64,000 nt of DNA, from contig NC_092183.1 in NCBI RefSeq assembly GCF_043641665.1, forward strand, positions 20,315,001 through 20,379,000, in the 5' to 3' direction. The number at the start of each line of letters is the position of its first letter. Within the stretch, counting starts at the first letter, position 1. The stretch comes from Enoplosus armatus (taxonomy: Eukaryota; Chordata; Actinopteri; Centrarchiformes; Enoplosidae). Positions 42,529 to 53,579 of the stretch are shown here, in pieces. Under the pieces are notes generated by a model. The model was not told the DNA's origin. It saw only the letters and a list, made by a program, of their open reading frames with translations, and did no database searches. The translations under genes and the position numbers were made by a program.

Positions 42529-45480
42529 TGTTGAGACTGTGTTGTACCATCTCAAATCTGGCTGTGAAATGACAGTTATCAGGCTGTGTGACTAGATCAG
42601 GCAGAATACTGGACTTGTACTGGATATACTTTACAGTACACACAGTACACACCAGTTCAGTTTTTATGGGTTTAGTTGATGATGAAAATTTGAGTTTTAT
42701 GTCATAGTTATTACTGAAGTTGTTTTGTTGTTTGTATGTAGCCACCTTAAACATCAAAGCTTCAGTCAGGTAACCAAGCATTTCTTCCAGTGAAATAGAG
42801 AAGGAGCAGAGTTATCTCTCGGAAATAGCTTGATTCAGTGAAGCTGTTGATAGGTACTAATTACAGTGAACAGACGAGACAAAATGGTTTAGATAATTAG
42901 CATGCAATGCAAATGAGGATGTCATTAATTAAATTGCATGTCCATTAGTGTAATGACTGAATCCGATCTTAATCACAATGGTTTAGAACATTTATAAACC
43001 TTCGGGGATGCCGAGAAGAGGGGTCAAGCCACTTTGTCAACCTGTGCAAAGGAAAACAAGGCATGTGCGGAAGAGGAGTGTTTTCTGCTCGGGCAAGGTA
43101 AAAGCAAACACGCGAATGTTCAGCTTATTTTCATCTCCCAGTTGTTTTTACTAATTAGGATCATTTAGCTGGCTAACAAAAAAGATACGCAGAGTCAACA
43201 TTGGAGCTAAACAGCTCCACAATATCTGTGAAGTTTTAACAAGCCAATGCGAATTCTCCAGACTTGTGTCCTTCCTGTGCTTCATTTAATTACCGACTAG
43301 TTGTCCTGACGTGATAAGGCATTGGAAACTTTTTCTTTTTCTAAATTGAGAAACTGAAATTGCTTTCATCAGTCAAATGAACAGGCCAGGCTGGCCACAG
43401 AGGCAATGCCTGTGGTGTTTTTATTTGGCAGCGCAGCTCATGGCAGGCGCAGGTTGGCCATCTGAGAGCGGCAGATATGGAAAGGCCGCTGTGTGGTCCT
43501 AGGTGATAAGGCTGTCCTCATGCATGCATTTGTTAGGATGCTTAATCACCAGAGCGAGAAGACTTTGATCTCTATATTCACAACATCATTATCATCTGTG
43601 TACTACACACTTCTGTGTCAGCCATTGTTGGCTGTGTAGCCCTGAATGCAGGATGAGTTTATGATCCTGTGAAATCTCCCACACAGACCTTCTGCTACTT
43701 TAGTTTGAATGTTAGATGCCCGGTTTTGCACATTTATTAACAAAATCCAAGTCAAATATTCCATTGCTTACTTTTATACCTCACTCGGCGTGACCATGAC
43801 CGTGAACAACATGTTTGTACAGAAATCCTCAATTTCTTCCTACACACGGAAGAAAAAGGGTAAATTTAAACGAAAATTAAAATAGCCACCGAGCCCTTCA
43901 GTGATTCTTTCCTCTTCTGCAATTCAGTTTTCACCTTCGTGTCATCCATTATGCTGAAAGACTCATGCTGTGATAGATGTTATGCAATGAAAGCTAATTT
44001 CACATATTTTTAATAGCCAATCATCCGACCAATTTATTGCTTTGTGGATGCCCAGCATGGTATGCCTTACCAGGGTATTTCTCTCTTGACATGCTGTTTT
44101 AAATTTGAAGGACTCTGATTTGATTTGACCTCCTCTGTGTTAATAGAGTGTGTCACTCAGAAACAGAAAAGTTTGACTTAGTTTTGCTCAAATTTAGAGG
44201 GGGCGCTAAATAGTTGCTACTTTTAGTCACTCATCTTGAGTCATCCTGAAACATGAGTCCATTTCAAAGGCCATCATCCGCAGGAGAACAATGACCTGAT
44301 TTAGATTAGAATTGAAAGAGAAAACTGCTTGAGTGTAAAAAGACAATTGTGTTTATTGTTCATAATGTCTATTTTTACATTTGTATGCATCGCCATCATC
44401 TGCATGGCACTAATGTCAAGGTGGAGGGATCCAGTTTAGAAAGCAGCCATGTTCAGAAATATGCCACTGACAGTATAAGCTACTTTGGAATAAGGATGTG
44501 CATATTTACAGTGCTCACCAAATGTTCTTAAGAGGATCTTATTTTAATTTGTTGATACAAGCTACCTCTCATTTTGCTCTGTGCAGAATTTCTGAAAACA
44601 CGCCTTATCCTGTAACCTTGAGTCGTGATTGTCCCCTTGATGAAAAACCATGTGTCCTTGGAAAGTTAAATCAATGATTGTGAACGTGTTTATGAAAAAT
44701 TGTAAAGCCATGTGAGGTTCAGGTTGTAGTAGCGTGAGCTTTCCATTCAAAATCTACACAAATGTTTTTCTATTTAGAGAAACAAGACACAGAAGGAACT
44801 GTTTCAGAAAATAACACTATAATTTATTTTTCAACCAGTTTAATTGCATTCTCCTGAGTTTTGTTTTCTTGTTTTTGTCTGCAGCTCCCCGTAGAGAGAG
44901 CATTCTCAGAATACTACGGTACTTTATTTGCATACAAAAATATCATATCTATGATGTCTAGACATCACTACCACCTGTTTTCATTATAGAGTGCAAGTGT
45001 GCAACAACTGATAATGTAGTTACTGTTTGACAATAAACAAATGTATTACTTCAAAACAACATTTTTAAGTGATAATGTAATAATGATAATGACAAATGCT
45101 GCAGGGTATGGAAGCAAATGATAGCCATACTAAATACTAAATATTACAACCACTGCTACTTAATGTAGAAATGTAAATACCACTGAACTTATAGCACTGA
45201 AATATTTTATTTTGAAACCCATGCGGCTCATTTTATGTGGTTTGAATTTCCCTCACAGTTGGGAATTTTGTGAAAGTGGTCCAATTTCAACTTTTTTGTG
45301 TGTATGTTTCAAATTCAAAAGTGTCCAATATGAAAAATATGTAGGTTGCTCTGGTTCAATTAGTTCTGATTAAAAAATTCAAGTCAGGTGAGATTTTGGA
45401 GTTGGAGTTTTTTAGATAAAGTAAGACACATGAAGAAGTGCTTTGCACGGTTGAAACAGGTACAAAAGCATTTCTGGACT
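42529..45480 (+). other. tmem132 intron 2 segment
   Basis: AT-rich, low in repeats, no gene recognised. The block 42850-43000 is listed separately as a candidate regulatory element. The stretch 43240-43560 also looks repeat-free. Confidence 0.5.
42850..43000. promoter_or_regulatory. Candidate POU/homeodomain-rich element
   Basis: Within 40 bases there is TAATTA (42894-42899), the octamer ATGCAAAT (42907-42914) and TTAATTAA (42925-42932), followed by CCATTAG. This matches binding preferences of POU and homeodomain factors and is typical of neural enhancers. Function is inference. Confidence 0.35.
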
Positions 45481-45599
45481 GCAATGAAAATAAAATTAAA
45501 ATAAAATACCCAAAAGTAAAAAGCAATAAACATAAATAACATTAAACAAATAAGACAAGTGGGAAGTAAAATGGTGTTATCGCATTACTAAAAGCTTTT

Positions 45600-46590
45600 T
45601 TAAAAAAAAAAGATACGCTTTGAGAAGAGATTTGAAAGATGTCACAGATTCTGCAGCCTCAGATCTTCAGACAGGGAGGTCCAGAGCTGCCGGGCCACGA
45701 CTGCAAAAGCCCAGTCACTTTTAGTTTTGAGCTGGGACTTAGAAGCATCAATTTAGCCACGTAACTTGGATCTAAACCACAAAGTGCTTTAAAGGTAATT
45801 AGCAAAATCTTAAAATCAATTCTAAAACTAACTGGTAGCCAGTGAAGGAGGATAGGAGTGGTATGATCTTGTCTTCTACTATTTGCTAAAAGCCAAGCAG
45901 CTGCGTTTTGTACCAGCTGAAGGCATGATATTGTTTTTTGGCTTAATCCTGAATACAGTAAATTACTATAGTCTAACAAAGATGATATAAAAGCGTGACT
46001 GACCTTCTCGAGGTCAGGCTGGGAGAGAAAATACCTGATTTAAGAGATGCTCTTCAATTAATAAAAACATGATTGAAAGACTTTTTTAAAATTGTTTTTC
46101 AAAGGAAAGGTCATTGTCAAATATTGCGCCGAGTTTTCTGGAACACCACAGGTCAGAGGTGCCACAGAAGAGGACGCATCACCAGTGACTACTGAGAAAG
46201 CTCTGTTTGATGAATAAGATTTAAACCAGTCTAGAGCGGTGTCCCTGATGCCAGCCCACTTTTCAAGGCAACCCAATAGAATAGAGTGATCAACAGTGTC
46301 GGATGCAGAGCTCAAATCAAGAAGAATTCAAATTAAACAATCGCCAGCATCAGCTATTAAGTAAAATTTGCTATGACGTGAACGGAAACTTGATTGACAT
46401 TTGTCAAAATATATCATAATTATTCATAAAAGAAATGAATTCTAAGTGAACAACCTTCTACGAAATGCCTGATAAAAATGGTAATTTAGAAATGGGTCTG
46501 AAATGTTTAAAATCCAGAGGGTCAAGACGAGGATTCTTGAGCAGTGGGTGCTGCAGTTTCCTGCAGTGTTGTGAAGTAGAGATGGGCCAT
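45600..46590 (-). mobile_element. Degenerate L2-type LINE remnant
   Basis: Reading the minus strand, the fragments follow the order of an L2-clade reverse transcriptase. First comes LLKNPRLDPLDFKHFRPISK (near 46550-46490). Then a frame-broken stretch, then DTVDHSILLGCLEKW and ALDWFKSY (46315-46180) and TCGVPE (about 46125). Next are QPDLEKVSHAFISS and LLDYSNLLYSGLS, then LVQNAAAWLLANSRRQDH and LLHWLPVSFRIDFKILL (46020-45790), ending near RQLWTSLSEDLR (about 45680). The catalytic palm segment between the GVP motif and the C-terminal part, where the YADD box would lie, is deleted, and several stops and frameshifts are present. The element is inactive and lies antisense to tmem132. Confidence 0.85.
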
Positions 46591-47059
46591 GTATATACTT
46601 TTATAAAATAAAGAATAAAGTTTGTGAATAACATATGACATTTATACACCCTGCAGACATTTCATTACCAGTGGGGATTTGCTAAATATACCCTGAATTA
46701 TAATACATAACATCTTATGATGGTTTTAAAATGTCTTGCCAATGTCAAAGGACATCATCAAAATATAAATGATTGTGAACAAAGCTGGATTAAGCGAGAT
46801 TAACTCTTTGATAGCAGTGTATTCCTTTGCTTTATTCCTTCCCTGTATTCCTTTGCTGTTTTCTTTCTTTGATATGTCCCTGCTTTGTTGTGCTGGATGA
46901 AAAACAGTATCACATCATAGTCTACTGTAGAGCCGTTTTATCATGAACAGGAGTTACTCCTTGTAATGTCTTCAAAGAATACAGACATTTCTGCACACCA
47001 GCAGATTCTGCACTGTTGCAGGGGAGTTCGAATGAGGGAAAAGACATTGAAAAGGCACT

Positions 47060-47240
47060 TAGGACTTTAAGGCCATTAGATTTAATATGCAAGTAATGTA
47101 TAAGCTGGAGTCATTATCATAATATGTTTTCTGGTATCACTGTGCGAGCAATTTCGATTGTTATATGTCATTGATAATTCATTATTATCCTTCAGTATTA
47201 GATGGTTCATATGCAAATCAAATGCAATGAAGGAAATTAT
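47060..47240. promoter_or_regulatory. Candidate conserved non-coding element with an octamer
   Basis: Repeat-free block with ATGCAAAT at 47211-47218 next to CAAATGCAATG, and with TTGATAATTCATTATTATCC upstream. Similar motif make-up to 42850-43000 in the same intron. Inference only. Confidence 0.3.
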
Positions 47241-47562
47241 TTAAAAGAATGTTTCCCCCTGCAGTCTCTAGTGGTATAAAGAAAAAAAAAAAAAACAGAG
47301 CACAAAAGGAAATTGCTCTATTTTCTTGGCTTGGTGCAGTGCTGCCACACAGCATGAGTCACTGTTCAGTGAGGGTCATTACATGTGCATTGTCCTCAAT
47401 GGCTGCAGCCATCATTTTAACAATAGATTAGTCGATTGAAGTAACGCAATATTGCATGAGAGCAGACATTCTCCCTAGCATACTGTATATCTCCTGTCTT
47501 TGTATATGTAGATTAGTTACCGGACAAAAACTTCACTTCCTGCTGGAGTGAAGTAACAAAGG

Positions 47563-47564
<2 letters not shown>

Positions 47565-47620
<56 letters not shown>
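47565..47620. repeat. (CA)28 microsatellite
   Basis: Longest uninterrupted CA run in the window; likely highly polymorphic. Confidence 0.97.
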
Positions 47621-47622
<2 letters not shown>

Positions 47623-49166
47623 AGGTTAGAGGCCTCTTAGGGACTATATGATATACTTTAACTTTCTACAAAAGCAAGGCCACCTTGGCACAACTTGTTT
47701 CACCTGAAAGAGGCAAAGCATAAATAGATAGTTTATCCCACTTTAAATAATAAATACAATACGTGTCATGTAGGCACAATTACACACATCAGGACTTAAT
47801 ACAAAATTGCCAAATTTATAGCAAACATTACAAAATGATGGTAAATAATCCAGCCACTCTGAATGAAGAGCTACTAATAAATACATGATTTTTACAGCCA
47901 CTGAAGGAATGAACTGGGCACAGATGGCAGCTCTTTGGGTGCTGCATGGCGGGGACCACTGCAGTATTTTCCAGCCCACCCCCGGATTGTAAATAATAGT
48001 AATAAACATGATTTAGATCAGATGATGTTGTGTATGATGTATAAGGTCAGTCTGTCAGTCAGTCCGGTACGTTAAAAACCACGGCCATCGTGTTTCATTT
48101 CACTTCACTGATTAGAACGAGTTCACAATGTGCGACGCTGAACTTGAATTATATTACAGGTTAGATTTATGTGACACTCCACCGTAGTTCTGCTTCCTGT
48201 TTGTGATGCAGAATAACATTTAGGGACGAGTGTATTAGTTAGTATGTAGTAGTTTAGTGAAAAGTGAATTCTTTTAACTACTTGTACTGCGTTTCTGAAA
48301 ACGGACATAAATCTCTTAAGGAGGGTTGAAATAAAAACCTTTATTTGGGGGACGTGAAAAAGCTAAAAGACCTGCATGTGCTCTCCCTAAAAAGTCAGAC
48401 TATCTTCCCTTCAGCCAAAAGAAAATGTAAAATATCTCTCCCATATAATCTTTGTACAGTCCCATAAGAAAAACACAGGTAACCTTTGAAGCGCGCACAC
48501 AGCAGAATCAATATAAAAATATGGGGATGACTGATCACTCACTGACATGATCAGTGCTTCACTGTAAGAGCATCACCTCTTCAACAGTCTGCAGTTTTAC
48601 TTTTGTGCAATCAAATCAAATTAATTTTGCCTAAACTGATATAAAGTACTTCAACTAGAGAGTGACCTTACATTTAGTGTGTAAGTGAAAGTCTTATAAG
48701 TTTAAAAAAAAGTGCTTTGTTTGATCTTGCCCCCTTGGGTGTCATTTGCCTTGCCCTTAAAAGGCGCTGAAATGGGAAAGATTGGAATAAAATTGGTTGC
48801 AATGACACAAAATTCAGTGTTGTCATCAGTGCCGAGATAATAGCTGTTATTGCTGTGGTTATGCTTTCATCTACGTTTTGTGTGTGTGGTAGAAGGATGT
48901 GGAAGCTGGGCTAACATGCTTGTATGTATTCTGTGTGAGTGTGTGTGTGTGTGTGTGATGCACAGGTGTGTCGCGTGTACACGTACGGGACTGTTTGTGT
49001 GTTTCAGCTGATGTGTTTGCCAACCATGGCCGGTCTTCTGCATGCAGTGTGTTTAATTGTTTGCCTCCCATGGAGAACATTCCACGACACGTTTGTTTGT
49101 AAACAGTCTTCAATAAAACTGTCAGCCTTTTGCAATCACATTGTGTATGCATGCGTGCCTGTGTGT

Positions 49167-49172
49167 GTCTGG

Positions 49173-49198
<26 letters not shown>
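49167..49198. repeat. GT microsatellite
   Basis: GT units running into GCGCGC; a shorter GT run is at about 48938-48957, some 210 bases upstream. Confidence 0.9.
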
Positions 49199-49205
<7 letters not shown>

Positions 49206-50250
49206 TGTTTGTGCGCACCGAGCTATGCGCACACTGTGAATACTAAAAGTACTGTACGAGCGACTGTGATGGAATCAATTTGCCTCGTCTTTAAAAGGCA
49301 GTGCATCAGTGAACATATTATCTACCATTACGCCTCATTATGTGCGCTGATGGACAACAGTGACTAATATATGCAAGAGGCAATGGCCTAAAATATCACC
49401 AGGGGAGGGATAGAAGAGAATAGAAAATAATAAATCTCCAGAAAAGGGTTAAAAGCCTTATCTGAGATCGTTTTGACTGATAATGACGTACAGTAAATGA
49501 ATAATATGTTATTGAAATTGTTGCTGATTCATTTTCCGAAGATTTGACAACTGATTAATCAACTAATTGTTTCAGCTCCAGGAAAGAATTCCTCAGACTC
49601 TCCTCCCTCTCGGCAACTACGGTGGCTTACATGGGACAACAGTTATTCACACGACAATTCAGTGTTAAGGAATATGTGGTGAACATGTCGCACCTTGATT
49701 TTTAATTATACTAACCCCCGTGTGTTCATTTGGACATTAACAGAATCATTTAATCTTCTACATCTACATCCTGCAAACGCACACTCAAGTCAGCTGTGAG
49801 CGCGTCGTTTCAGATCCGAGCTTGTGGCCGTTAACCACTAATGGCTTGAGACGAAAGTCCCACTAAAACGTATTGTTCATGGAAATAAATGAATAACTGC
49901 TCGGGTTGAGAAATGAACAACAACATTACCCCCACCGCCTCTTCACATAAGACCACAACACACAGATCGACTCAGTGGTCACATACTCATATCCGATTCA
50001 TTATAGTGCAATCTCATTTGAAAGCCGTTATCACTGGCTATAAACAGGCTCTGAATCAGCAGCCACTGGGGTGCCTCTGCAGGGGAGAACGTGTGATGAA
50101 AGACTAAGAAAATGCCTTGTCATTTATTGGCAGGCGTCGAAGCCATAAGCCATTTTCCTAAAACAGCTTCTCCATTTGAAAGTGGTAGAAAGAAGCACTC
50201 CAGGGACCAGATATAGATGATTAAGACTAAACGTATCGGAGAGACAGCGG

Positions 50251-53050
50251 CTTCAAACGTGCATTAGATAAATCTCGTCAGATGTCTCCGAGTCATTATG
50301 AATAATGTCTTTGTAGTTTGTTTATATTTAGTCTGGGAGAGGTTGCAGTGTGATTTGGCGACCTGCAGCAGATTGCGCGTGTATTTCCAAAGTGTCTTTC
50401 CTGTTAAAGTGGCTAATAGTGTCAGAGCAGCAGAGACTTTCTGGAGCTCTCTTCGATGCACACAGTCCTTCCCCAACGCACAGCGCTATGAATGTGTTCA
50501 TGTGGTAAGGAGTCTCCTCACGTTTTCATTAAGGCAGCACGACGGGAGCTACAAGGTGTCGAACATCAACGTCTCTTAATGCTGAGCTTGCCGATTTAAA
50601 TCTGTCCCATTATGTTTTGTTACGTTTTTATTAGCCGGTAGAGTGTGTGGCCTTGCCAGCGGCCGACTGAGGTCCTGTTAACAAACACTGCTGCCAAGAA
50701 GCTGGGTACGCAGAGAAGCGGCAGTGCTGTAATAGAGCAGAGCGGAGTGGTGCATAGCATATCTGGCCCCCATCGTTCCCACACAGCTCCATGGGGGGGG
50801 GGGGGTTCTATCATCTGCCTTGGTGCCTTCTAGTCACTCTCTTAGTAAAAATACATTATAATTCACCCAGGAATAGCATTCACATGTAATTAGACAGCGA
50901 CACAGATATACTGTTGGCTTACTCGTTACATAGGAAGATGTTTTTCCTTTGTTTTTCCGTTTTTTCCTTGACGTCTACATCCAGAGTGTATGCCATTATA
51001 TTTGTGTCTAGTATTTTTGAACGTCACACGATTCAATAGCTTTCACAGTACACTTGACGATGCAAATGTCTTTTTGTCCCACCACTTCAATGCACACAAC
51101 AACAGTAAATGCATAAGGTTTTTTTTTAGGGGACGTTATTTGCAGGAAATACTGTCTCATATCCGTATCACATGTTCCTGCCTGCACTGCAAACAAAAAG
51201 CGAACACACAAACACAGTTTCTCGTCAACCTCAAAATCTGACATTTGCTGAAGCTGTTCTGTATAGTTGGGATGTGGTTACATTTCTCCTAATGTAAAGC
51301 TCACCAAACTAAATGAGTAAACAGAAGAAAACGTAGAGGAAAATGTTGAAGAGCTGAAATCATTAGACATGACTGTAGATGTAGATATTATTTCCTGAGT
51401 GAGCAGGGTTTCAGTGTCCGTTCTTGTGTTACAAAAATATACATCAGATACACGGAATTGTGTTCGTGTTTCAATCCTGAGCACATAAAAGGACATTTGG
51501 ACCACAGGAAAACTACATGCGCGTTTGCCGTTATCCACATAAATGCACAGTAATAACCTCTTTCAGTCAGTTCGACTACCAAAAAGCAAAAAAACTTTTT
51601 CTGTGCTCAAAATGTCCCATTGCCCGCTCACAGTTAAGACACAAATATAACTCATGGACTGAATAATTCTATCCTGGATTAAAGCGATTGCCTCAATGTT
51701 TGTCCAAAGATTCGCTCAGAATTTACTTAAAGATTATTTATCTTTCTGTTTGATCCACTGATTACATTTGTAACCGCCCTGACCCGCTGTTACGGGTAAG
51801 ATAAGCAGGCTAATTGAATGTTGACGAGCAGTAAATGCATTGATTGAACGTCACATTCAAATACGCTGCTGGAAGGCTAATAGAGGCCAAGCTCAGCGCC
51901 ACTGATGACTATGTTGACAAGAACAGAGCCTCGGAAATCACAATACCTTTGCCGCTCTCTACATTATACATGCAGTGGTAATTATTTCTTTGTAGAATAC
52001 TGAATTAAATTACAATAATTTCATTCATCTGTTAGCTGTTATTCAGCGCTAATTAAAGGGTCAGCTTCTTCAATCCCCAGTCTTTTACTTACACTTTCGT
52101 TTGCCCCCTCACTTTTATTCCCTATTAAGCATAAACATGATCAAAGCGTTTTTTTTTCTCATAATTAATTACTGTCTCCAAGGTGGGCCCCTGTAGTTTC
52201 ATGTTTAATGTAGGGTCAGTATGTTATGTATTCTTCCAGGCTTGTAATAATAGTTGCCCTTCCCAAAGTCCTGATTTACGTGTAGAAATACAGTTTTCAA
52301 ATGAATGGCCATTTATTATTACAGATCAGCGTTCTTATTAGAATGAATACATTATAGTTTGGATTTAGTTGAATACACTCATCCATGGTCATATATGTTA
52401 TATAACACTATCCGCAGCAGATGTAGAGAGGAGAGGCTAATTAGACTTTTTGAAAATGTACTAAAACGACCATCGGTCACCGTCATGATGCCCCTAGAAA
52501 TACAGTGTGTCACACAGTGTGACTACACTTAAACCTCGACTCTTTGGCTCAGTTTGATTGTATCATCCATTAGACCTTGAAGGATGCTCAGCTTATTAGC
52601 AGTCGGGAAGTACAGAGATATGATTTAATGCTGTTTCTCGGAGGGAACACAATGAGACTAAATTGAATGGTTTCCTTATTCATTTTTATGGACTTTAATG
52701 TGTCCTTAAAACTCTGTAATTGGCATCGTAACTGCTTGTATTATGTCTTCCGTGACACTCGTAGCCACTTGTTCGCTGACAGTGGCTAATTATCTCAGTT
52801 AGTTGCTTTCTTGCTGTTATGGGAAGTAAATAAAAAAGTAGTCTGCAGTTGGAAACACGGTGATTCTCGAGGGATCCCTCTCTACTGCGTTCTTCTGACA
52901 TCCAGATAAGAATAGACATAAGAGGATTATCTTTCCACCACACATAAGTGTAATCAAATTTATCAGATGCTTAGTAGATTAAAATTTGGAAGACATGTTT
53001 TTTTCTTCTCCTTCCTCTTTAGATGCATAATCTTCAAATACACCCCATGA
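50251..53050 (+). other. tmem132 intron 2, low-repeat segment
   Basis: Mostly repeat-free sequence, apart from a run of G at about 50794-50806 and a poly-T run at about 51119-51127. The block 51770-52110 is a candidate conserved element. No gene recognised. Confidence 0.5.
51770..52110. promoter_or_regulatory. Candidate conserved non-coding element
   Basis: Repeat-free block with two TAATTA cores (51979-51984 and 52050-52055) and CAGGCTAATTGAATG near 51810. Composition and motif clustering resemble vertebrate developmental enhancers. Conservation not tested. Confidence 0.3.
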
Positions 53051-53055
53051 CAGTC

Positions 53056-53579
53056 TGTCCTTAAAGGAATGGTTTGCCATTTTTGGAAATATGCGCATTT
53101 GCTTCCTTTCCAAGAGTTAGATGACGAGATCGATACGAAACAGCTAGCCTGGCTCTGTCCAAAAGATGACAAAATCTGCCTACCAGCATCTCTAAACTCA
53201 CAAAGGAGCATGTTATGTCCCGTTCATTAAATCCATATAAAAACCAAAGCTTAAATACGACACATCGCGGTTTCCCTGGAGGTTAGGTGTCGGACTATTT
53301 CTTGGCTGGGCACAGTGACTTCATGGAATCTTGCTTCTATTTTTGCACAAATTAGAGGTGGAGGCTTTTAGAGGGGCTGGTAGGCAGATTTAGTTACCAT
53401 TGGAACGAGCCAGGCTAGCTGTTTCCCGCTGTTTCCAGTCTTTACGCTAAGCTAAGCTAAACCGTTTAGCTGTATTTACCATACAAACATGAGTATGGTA
53501 GTAATCTTCTCTTCTAACTCTCATCAAGAAAGTGAACATGCGTATTTTCCAAAAATGTCTACCTATTCCTTTAAGGACA
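53056..53579 (+). mobile_element. Most complete copy of the inverted-repeat element (MITE-like)
   Basis: The left end TGTCCTTAAAGGAAT (53056-53070) is the exact complement of the right end ATTCCTTTAAGGACA (53565-53579). The arms stay similar for about 70 bases (CATTTTTGGAAATATGCGC on the left, CATTTTTGGAAAATACGCA on the right strand). Segments of the next inner parts also pair: GCTAGCCTGGCTC on the left and GAGCCAGGCTAGC on the right. The interior (about 53200-53390) is unique to this copy. Non-coding, so it would depend on a transposase elsewhere. Confidence 0.85.

Larger units (their letters stand above)
46591..50250 (+). other. tmem132 intron 2 segment with CA/GT repeats
   Basis: No gene recognised. 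Contains a long CA run (47565-47620), GT runs at about 48938-48957 and 49167-49198, and candidate regulatory sequence at 47060-47240. The open frames across the GT runs are artefacts of the repeats. Confidence 0.5.

Noticed and set aside
48871..49367. Open frames over the GT/CA microsatellites
   Set aside because: Cys-Val and Thr-His repeats are direct products of the dinucleotide repeats.
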